Positions 24,012 through 29,596 of a DNA stretch of 29,596 bases are shown one piece after another. The DNA comes from an uncultured Lachnospiraceae bacterium (lineage in GTDB: Bacteria; Bacillota; Clostridia; Lachnospirales; Lachnospiraceae). The notes under the pieces are model-generated. The model was not told the origin of the DNA. It saw nothing but the letters and a program-made list of their open reading frames with translations, and did no database searches. The stretch's first letter is position 1; each line of letters opens with the position of its first letter. The stretch covers positions 1 through 29,596 of the forward strand of contig CAJUEX010000045.1 in the NCBI GenBank assembly GCA_910585715.1, written 5' to 3'. A program made the position numbers and the translations under genes.

Positions 24012-24074
24012 AACAGTTCAGACAACGGCTTCCCCGTTCCGGTGTCTGCCGGGAAAGCCGTTGTCTGAACTGTT
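24012..24074. repeat. long hairpin: 20-bp perfect inverted repeat
   Basis: Arms 24012-24031 and 24055-24074 are exact reverse complements (AACAGTTCAGACAACGGCTT on the left). A mismatch and four more pairs extend the stem inward. It starts 8 bases after the deacetylase stop. No T-run follows on the plus strand, so it is unlike a standard terminator and resembles a palindromic intergenic repeat. The outer 12 bases (GTAACAGTTCAG, read on the minus strand from 24076) recur near 29476. Confidence 0.8.
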
Positions 24075-24139
24075 ACTGGTGTATGTATCTTGGCATTCAG
24101 AAGGAATGAAGGAAAAAAGTAGGAAAAGAGAAAGAAAAA

Positions 24140-25483
24140 ATGGATATATTTGACTATATGCGGCAGAACAAGCTGGAGAAGGAATCTCCCCTTGCCGCCA
24201 AGCTGCGTCCGACCACATTGGAAGAGGTGGTGGGGCAGAAGCATATACTGGATAAGGACAAGCTGCTTTACCGGGCAATCAAGGCGGATAAAATAAGCTC
24301 CATTATATTTTACGGGCCTCCCGGCACAGGGAAAACCACTCTGGCAAAGGTGATTGCCAATACTACAAGCGGAGAATTTGAGCAGATTAATGCCACTGTT
24401 GCCGGCAAAAAGGACATGGAGGAAATCATTAAAACCGCCAAAGAAACCTTGGGCATGTATGGAAAGAAGACCATTCTTTTCATCGATGAGATTCATCGTT
24501 TTAATAAAGGGCAGCAGGATTATCTGCTTCCTTTTGTGGAGGATGGCACAATTATTCTGATTGGCGCCACTACGGAAAATCCCTATTTTGAAGTGAATGG
24601 AGCTTTGATTTCCAGGTCCATCATATTTGAATTGAAGCCTCTGTCCAAAGAAGATATTAAAGAACTGCTGTTTCGTGCGGTAAATGATAAGGAAAAGGGC
24701 ATGGGCGCCTATGATGCGGTCATAGAGGAGGAAGCCCTGGAATTTCTGGCAGATATTGCAGGAGGAGATGCAAGGCATGCTTTAAATGCCATAGAATTGG
24801 GAATCATAACAACAGAAAGGGCGGAGGATGGAAAAATTCACATTACGCTGTCGGTTGCCAGTGAATGTATACAAAAGCGGACTGTCCGTTACGATAAAAG
24901 TGGGGACAGCCATTATGATACCATATCTGCATTTATAAAAAGCATGAGGGGCTCTGACCCGGATGCTGCGCTTTACTATCTGGCAAAAATGCTCTATGCA
25001 GGAGAAAGCGTTACGTTTATCTCAAGAAGAATTATGATTTGTGCGGCAGAGGATGTAGGCAATGCGGACCCAAATGCATTAAATGTAGCGGTAAGCGCTG
25101 CTTTGGCGGTAGAAAGAGTGGGTATGCCGGAGGCACAGATTATTTTATCCCAGGCAGTTTCCTATGTGGCATGTGCCCCTAAGAGCAATGCGGCATGTCA
25201 GGCAATTTTTGAGGCCATGTCAGTAGTAAAGGAAACGGGAAGCCTTCCCGTTCCCACTCATTTGCAGGACGCCCATTATAAAGGGGCGGCAAAGCTTGGA
25301 CACGGGACCGGGTATAAGTATGCCCATGATTATGAGAATCATTATGTAAACCAACAGTATCTGCCCTATGAACTGACAGGAAAGGAATTCTATAAGCCCA
25401 GCGGAAACGGGTATGAAAAGAAAATAAAGGAACATATGCGCTGGCTGAAGGAAAGCGGAAGAAATGAATCGAAATCGGAATAG
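24140..25483 (+). CDS. rarA: replication-associated recombination protein A (AAA+ ATPase)
   Basis: 447 residues. The conserved start SPLAAKLRPTTLEEVVGQKH leads to Walker A GPPGTGKTTLAKVIAN (residues 59-74), Walker B ILFIDEIHRFNKGQQD near 112, sensor 1 GATTENPYFEVNGALISRS, then the tetramerisation region (MRGSDPDAALYYLAKMLYAGE) and C-terminal domain (AAKLGHGTGYKYAHDYENHY). RarA/MgsA acts at stalled replication forks in the cytoplasm. The next gene begins 20 bases before the stop, in another frame, so the two are co-translated. Confidence 0.96.
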   Translation: MDIFDYMRQNKLEKESPLAAKLRPTTLEEVVGQKHILDKDKLLYRAIKADKISSIIFYGPPGTGKTTLAKVIANTTSGEFEQINATVAGKKDMEEIIKTAKETLGMYGKKTILFIDEIHRFNKGQQDYLLPFVEDGTIILIGATTENPYFEVNGALISRSIIFELKPLSKEDIKELLFRAVNDKEKGMGAYDAVIEEEALEFLADIAGGDARHALNAIELGIITTERAEDGKIHITLSVASECIQKRTVRYDKSGDSHYDTISAFIKSMRGSDPDAALYYLAKMLYAGESVTFISRRIMICAAEDVGNADPNALNVAVSAALAVERVGMPEAQIILSQAVSYVACAPKSNAACQAIFEAMSVVKETGSLPVPTHLQDAHYKGAAKLGHGTGYKYAHDYENHYVNQQYLPYELTGKEFYKPSGNGYEKKIKEHMRWLKESGRNESKSE

Positions 25484-26792
25484 GAACAGGGAAAAGAAAA
25501 TAGAGAAAGACCACCGCCTTATTATTTTGTCTCTGGATGCGGTAGGAAGTGAAGACCTTGGGTTTTTAAAAACACTTCCTAATTTTAAGCTGCTATTTGA
25601 AAATGCGGCTGTCTGTGAAAAGGTGGAAAGCGTCTATCCCTCCATTACTTACCCGGCACACACCTCCATTATTACGGGAAAGAAGCCGGTAAACCATGGA
25701 GTGGTGAATAACACGCTGATACAGCCTGGGAGGGAAAAGCCGGACTGGATGTGGCAGAGAAAGTATGTAAAGGGCACTACCCTTTATGACGAGGCAATGA
25801 AAAAAGGCTATAAAACGGCTGCGTTGCTGTGGCCGGTTACAGCAAAAAGCAAAATACATTATAATCTTCCGGAAGTGCTTGCCAACCGCCCGTGGCAGAA
25901 TCAAGTCATTGTTTCAGCCCTGAACGGAACCATGTTCTATGAACTGGCGCTTCAAAAAAGGTTCGGACATTTGCGGGATGGGGTGAGACAGCCGGCACTG
26001 GATAATTTCGTGCATCAGTCCGCCCTATATACAATAGAGACCTACAGGCCGGACATGATGCTCATTCATTATACGGACGTGGATACGAACCGGCATATTT
26101 ACGGAGTTCATCACGAAAAGGTCATCCAGGCTCTGAGGCGTCATGATGAAAGGCTGGGAGAAATAATACATGCATTGGAAAAGACCGGAGATATGGAAAA
26201 GACCACTCTGGTAGTATTGGGAGACCACTATCAGAAGGATGTGGAAAGGGTGGTTTATTGGAATTATCTGTTGCTTGAACAGGGATTTTTAAAGACAAAA
26301 GGAAAGAAAATTGTAGATTATCAATTTCTGGCAAAGAATTGTGACGGCTCCTGCTATATTTATGCAAATGCCAGAAAAAAACCGGATAAAGAGACTTATG
26401 AAAAACTGACAGCATTGTTGGAAAAATGCAAAAAAGAAGAGATATACGGAATTGAACGAATTTTTACCGGCAGGGAGGCTGGAAAAAAAGGCGCAGATAA
26501 GAGCTGTGTCTATTTAATAGAAGCAAAACAGGGAGTCTATTATCTGGATGAGTTTGAGGTATTGACTGCAAAAGTCAAAGACGTAAAGAAAGGAAGAATG
26601 AAAGGAACCCATGGGTATCTTCCGGATGGGGAAGGATACCAGACTTTTTTTCTGGCAAAGGGCTATGGAATCAAAGAAGGGGCCAGAGTTCCCCACATGT
26701 GTTTATGGGATGAAGGAGTGACTCTGGCAAAGCTGTTAGGGGTGAACCTGGGAAAAGTGGATGGCAGGGTTATAGAGGAGTTTTTAAAATAA
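25464..26792 (+). CDS. alkaline-phosphatase-superfamily phosphodiesterase (nucleotide pyrophosphatase-like)
   Basis: 442 residues. Metal-site residues fit the type I phosphodiesterase/nucleotide pyrophosphatase family: D25 (ILSLDAVG), nucleophile T67 (YPAHTSIITGKKP), D207 and H211 (DVDTNRHIYG), D254-H255 (LGDHYQ), and H383 (GTHGYLP). No signal peptide is apparent; the Asn/Arg-rich start MNRNRNRNRE arises in the overlap with rarA. The substrate is unknown; a cytoplasmic phosphodiester or phosphonate is possible. It converges on the DUF4364 gene with a 9-base tail overlap (26784-26792). Confidence 0.88.
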   Translation: MNRNRNRNREKKIEKDHRLIILSLDAVGSEDLGFLKTLPNFKLLFENAAVCEKVESVYPSITYPAHTSIITGKKPVNHGVVNNTLIQPGREKPDWMWQRKYVKGTTLYDEAMKKGYKTAALLWPVTAKSKIHYNLPEVLANRPWQNQVIVSALNGTMFYELALQKRFGHLRDGVRQPALDNFVHQSALYTIETYRPDMMLIHYTDVDTNRHIYGVHHEKVIQALRRHDERLGEIIHALEKTGDMEKTTLVVLGDHYQKDVERVVYWNYLLLEQGFLKTKGKKIVDYQFLAKNCDGSCYIYANARKKPDKETYEKLTALLEKCKKEEIYGIERIFTGREAGKKGADKSCVYLIEAKQGVYYLDEFEVLTAKVKDVKKGRMKGTHGYLPDGEGYQTFFLAKGYGIKEGARVPHMCLWDEGVTLAKLLGVNLGKVDGRVIEEFLK

Positions 26793-27299
26793 CTGCTCCG
26801 TTAAATATTTGTAGATTTCCTGATTTTTTTTCTGCCAGTTGTTGCAGATGGAAGATGCCATTTCCTCAAAAGGCACAGACAATGTTATGCTGACAAGGTC
26901 TGCGTCTTTTTCTTTTGCAGACAGATGGGCGGCATATTCCCCGTTTGGAGAGCGGAAGTATTGGGAGGTAATGGACACTTCATTGCGTAACTGGGGATTT
27001 TTTTCCTTTAAGTAGCTTCGGATTTCTTCTTTAATACTGTTTGAAATCCGGTTTTGGAAAAAAGACAGGGTGCTTTTGCCCTCTTCCGTAATATGGAGCT
27101 GGGTGCGGTTTCCTATAGTAACGGCAGTAACCATTCCGGAATCCGTCAATTCAGAAATAGCCTGCTGAAGAGTAAGAAAATTTGTATACTCTTTTTCTAA
27201 TATAAAATCGCTGATTTGTGCTTTGGTAAGGGGGAAATTCACCCAATCCAGCATATAAAGCACAATGAGCTTGTATAAGGTTAATGGCTCTTGTGTCAA
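26784..27299 (-). CDS. DUF4364 family protein
   Basis: 171 residues starting at a TTG (27299-27297). Family members begin at about TEPLTLYKLIILYML, matched here by LTQEPLTLYKLIVLYMLDWVNFPLTKAQISDFIL, and AAAGGAG lies 8 bases before the TTG. The longer ATG-initiated frame reads through the radical SAM gene and is rejected. The N-terminal half (about 5-85) is a winged-helix-like fold (YTNFLTLQQAISELTDSGMV, then HITEEGKSTL), suggesting a DNA-binding regulator. The TTG overlaps the TGA of the upstream gene (TTGA), so translation is coupled. Confidence 0.85.
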   Translation of the reverse strand: MTQEPLTLYKLIVLYMLDWVNFPLTKAQISDFILEKEYTNFLTLQQAISELTDSGMVTAVTIGNRTQLHITEEGKSTLSFFQNRISNSIKEEIRSYLKEKNPQLRNEVSITSQYFRSPNGEYAAHLSAKEKDADLVSITLSVPFEEMASSICNNWQKKNQEIYKYLTEQLF

Positions 27300-28222
27300 G
27301 CAAAAAACTCCTTTCCCTGATAAACCTGTTCCAGTTTCATTTTTCTGTGAAGAGAGTTTAGCACCTCTCTTTTGTTCAGGCTCCATAAAGGAGCCAGTAA
27401 AAGCTTTTTTGGTCCGTCTCCCGTTACCCGATGTATGGTAATGGCGGGAGATAAATGGGCAATGGCACAGGTGAGCATATCCAGATATTCCTCTCTGGAA
27501 AGCGCCTTGAAACGGCCTAGTTCATAGTCTGTTGCCAAATCCGTATTTTTTAAAATGTGCAGAAGCTGTAATTTTATGCCAAAGACAGCATATTGGTTGG
27601 CATAATGAATGCTTTCCAGTACCTGCGCCATGCCTTCTCCGGGCAGCCCGATAATAATATGAAGAATGACCGGAATGGATAAAGCTTTAAGACTGGCAAT
27701 TGCCTCGGTACAAACCGAAAGAGGGTAGCCTCTTCGGATATAGGAGGCTGTTTTTTCGGAAACTGTCTGCAGCCCCAGCTCCACCCAGATAAATTTATCA
27801 GAAAATTCCTTTTTTAGCTCTTTAAAAAGGGAAAGCACCTGCCCGCCCAGACAATCCGGTCTTGTGGCAATGGAAATTCCGGCTATGGAAGGGTGCAGCA
27901 ACGCTTCCCGATAAAGCTTATTCAGTCTGGAAACAGGGCCATAAGTATTTGTATAGGCCTGAAAATATGCAATGAATCTGTTGCCGGTTTTCTTTTCATG
28001 AAAAAGAGACAGTCCGGCCTTTATCTGTTCATCAATTGTAAGCCCTTTAGTGTGAATGGCAAATTCACCGCTGCCTCCTTTGCTGCAGAAAATACAGCCT
28101 CTGGTGTCTAAAGTGCCGTCACGATTGGGACAGCTAAAGCCGCCGTCCAAAGCAATCTTATATATTTTTTCTCCATAAGTATTCTTTAAATATTCGGAAA
28201 TACTGTAATAATAAGGCTTCAT
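27296..28222 (-). CDS. radical SAM protein, TIGR01212 (YhcC/YtqA) family
   Basis: 308 residues: SISEYLKNTYGEKIYKIALDGGFSCPNRDG is the family start. The [4Fe-4S]/SAM cysteines are C31, C43 and C46 (SCPNRDGTLDTRGCIFC, the wide Cx11CxxC spacing of this family). QAYTNTYGP, IATRPDCL, LGLQT and HIIIGLPGE fit the barrel. The E. coli homologue YhcC has no firmly assigned reaction. It starts one base after the malic enzyme stop and overlaps the DUF4364 start, so it is the middle gene of a tight operon. Confidence 0.93.
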   Translation of the reverse strand: MKPYYYSISEYLKNTYGEKIYKIALDGGFSCPNRDGTLDTRGCIFCSKGGSGEFAIHTKGLTIDEQIKAGLSLFHEKKTGNRFIAYFQAYTNTYGPVSRLNKLYREALLHPSIAGISIATRPDCLGGQVLSLFKELKKEFSDKFIWVELGLQTVSEKTASYIRRGYPLSVCTEAIASLKALSIPVILHIIIGLPGEGMAQVLESIHYANQYAVFGIKLQLLHILKNTDLATDYELGRFKALSREEYLDMLTCAIAHLSPAITIHRVTGDGPKKLLLAPLWSLNKREVLNSLHRKMKLEQVYQGKEFFA

Positions 28223-28223
28223 G

Positions 28224-29375
28224 CTAATGAATATGGCTTTTTACGGCCTCTGCCACAACCTCTGCAACCTTGGGATTGAAAGCCTCCGGCATAATATTAT
28301 CTTCATTTAACTCATCTTCCGGCACCAGCCCGGCAATGGCAAGGGCGGCAGCCAGCTTCATTTCTTCGGTAATCTGGGAAGCACGTCCTTCTAAAGCACC
28401 TTTGAAAATACCCGGAAAAGCTACCACGTTGTTTACCTGATTGGGAAAATCGGAACGTCCCGTTCCCACTACCTTTGCACCGGCAGCCTTTGCCGCATCC
28501 GGCATGATTTCAGGAACCGGGTTTGCCATGGCAAATAAAATGGAATCCTTTGCCATGGAAGCAACCATTTGGGGAGTAACGATATTGGGAGCCGATACTC
28601 CTATAAAAATATCTGCATTTTTTAAGGCATCCGCTAAGGAACCGGTTTCGTTATCCGGATTTGTGACCTCTGTCATTTTTTGCTGCATCCAGTTCAGGCC
28701 TTCTGTTTCCTTTGAGACGATTCCTACCTTATCGCATAAAATCACATTTTGAAAGCCATAGGTGAGCAGCAGCTTTGTAATGGCGATTCCGGCACTGCCC
28801 GCCCCGTTGACCACTACCTTGCAGCTTTCCTTTTCTTTGCCTGTAACCTTTAAGGCATTGATGATACCGGCTAATACCACAATGGCAGTTCCGTGTTGGT
28901 CGTCATGAAATACGGGGATATCCAGCATTTCCTTTAAACGCTCTTCGATTTCAAAGCATCTGGGGGCGCTGATATCTTCCAAATTAATGCCGCCGTAAGC
29001 AGGAGCCAGATAGGACACTGTTTTAATGATTTCTTCCGTGTCCTGGGTGTCCAGGCAGATAGGAACCGCATTGATGCCGCCAAATTCCTTGAATAATACT
29101 GCTTTTCCTTCCATAACCGGCATGGCTGCCAAAGGTCCGATGTTGCCAAGTCCCAGTACGGCGCTGCCATCTGAAATTACGGCAACGGTATTTGCTTTCA
29201 TTGTATATGTATAGGCGGCTTCCGGATTCTCAGCAATCACCTTGCAGGGCTCCGCTACGCCGGGAGTATATGCAAGGGACAGGGCATCCCGTGATTTTAC
29301 GGGAGTTTTGGAAACGGTTTCTAATTTGCCGTTCCATTCCTCATGGAGCTTTAAGGCTTTTTCATTTATTGTCAT
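28224..29375 (-). CDS. malic enzyme (NAD(P)-dependent, malate to pyruvate + CO2)
   Basis: 383 residues from the ATG at 29375; the in-frame TTG at 29399 has no ribosome site at a good distance, whereas AGAAGG lies 10 bases before the ATG. The short bacterial form without the phosphotransacetylase domain. The malic domain carries LAYTPGVAEPC and VISDGSAVLGLGNIGP. The metal/substrate site shows FHDDQHGTAIV, and the dinucleotide fold VVVNGAGSAGIAI (about 190-202) and MANPVPEI follow. Which cofactor it prefers cannot be read reliably. It leads the operon malic enzyme / radical SAM / DUF4364. Confidence 0.95.
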   Translation of the reverse strand: MTINEKALKLHEEWNGKLETVSKTPVKSRDALSLAYTPGVAEPCKVIAENPEAAYTYTMKANTVAVISDGSAVLGLGNIGPLAAMPVMEGKAVLFKEFGGINAVPICLDTQDTEEIIKTVSYLAPAYGGINLEDISAPRCFEIEERLKEMLDIPVFHDDQHGTAIVVLAGIINALKVTGKEKESCKVVVNGAGSAGIAITKLLLTYGFQNVILCDKVGIVSKETEGLNWMQQKMTEVTNPDNETGSLADALKNADIFIGVSAPNIVTPQMVASMAKDSILFAMANPVPEIMPDAAKAAGAKVVGTGRSDFPNQVNNVVAFPGIFKGALEGRASQITEEMKLAAALAIAGLVPEDELNEDNIMPEAFNPKVAEVVAEAVKSHIH

Positions 29376-29419
29376 TGTGTAAGTACCTTCTTTCCTCAAA
29401 TTTCTATTTCGTTTAACAT

Positions 29420-29446
29420 CTTATAATATTTAGCCTTTGATTGCAA
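29420..29446 (-). promoter_or_regulatory. possible promoter of the malic enzyme operon
   Basis: On the minus strand TTGCAA (29446-29441), 15 bases, TATAAG (29425-29420), about 45 bases before the ATG. Spacing is slightly short. The remainder, 29447-29596, shows no gene on either strand; it contains a word shared with the hairpin at 24012-24074. Confidence 0.4.
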
Positions 29447-29596
29447 GGACTGTTCTTGGGGAAATTTGTCAGATTGTAACAGTTCAGCCTGCAAGTTTTG
29501 GATTTGAGGACGCAGGAGGGGCAAGGTAGATAGAAGTCTTAGGGGCACGCTCCCGCTCTGATAAAAACGCAGCAGTGCTAAGCTCGAAAATACCTC

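Noticed and set aside
24012..24074. Standard rho-independent terminator for glgB/deacetylase
   Set aside because: The stem is excellent but no T-run follows on the plus strand; termination may still occur, but it was classed as a repeat.
23915..24778. 287-residue minus-strand open frame
   Set aside because: Antisense to the deacetylase end and rarA, both strongly supported; no ribosome site or recognisable domain.

Overview
The window reads as a chromosomal segment of an anaerobic, spore-forming Firmicute of the Lachnospiraceae type (Blautia-like). This is an inference from moderately AT-rich DNA with strong AGGAGG-type ribosome sites, paired CotF-like coat proteins behind a sigma-G-like promoter, an HrcA/CIRCE-controlled clpB, a DUF4250 protein, a DUF4364 protein and a TIGR01212-type radical SAM protein. 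No rRNA, tRNA, CRISPR array, phage gene or transposase gene was seen.

Region 1 (1-10673) is the accessory-looking and most interesting part. A small secreted-peptide gene is followed by a large lipoprotein joining a propeller-like N-terminal domain to an ABC solute-binding domain. This pair occurs twice, and both times a strong stem-loop lies between the two genes. The first peptide copy is broken by a frameshift and a stop (50-419); the second (3004-3393) is intact. Behind the second pair come two MalF/MalG-type permeases, an HlyD/MacA-like adaptor with a very long coiled coil, and a short MacB-like extracellular-domain protein. No ATPase, glycoside hydrolase or regulator is present. I read this as an undescribed envelope module for handling a secreted peptide or an unknown ligand; its function cannot be settled from sequence.

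Region 2 (10674-15835) is a heat-shock unit. A perfect CIRCE operator precedes clpB, and DUF4250, ktrB and ktrA follow with gaps of only 12-22 bases and no terminator until 15789-15819. K+ uptake may therefore be co-transcribed with a disaggregase.

Region 3 (15837-20641) holds a Mn-type superoxide dismutase on the minus strand. Divergent from it are a [2Fe-2S]/ASKHA corrinoid-activator-like protein and an overlapping metallo-beta-lactamase-fold protein. Then come two coat proteins, a highly structured GC-rich intergenic element, and a YczE-like membrane protein with a small acidic partner.

Region 4 (20661-29596) is mostly housekeeping: a TetR regulator divergent from glgB with a 20-bp palindrome between them, a CE4 polysaccharide deacetylase, a 63-base perfect-stem hairpin, rarA overlapping an alkaline-phosphatase-superfamily enzyme, and, convergent on the minus strand, a tightly packed malic enzyme / radical SAM / DUF4364 operon.

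The only gene-free stretch above 300 bases is 19420-19828, which holds the structured element, a terminator and a likely promoter. Shorter gaps at 2709-3003, 6567-6774, 7687-7955 and 29376-29596 are described individually.
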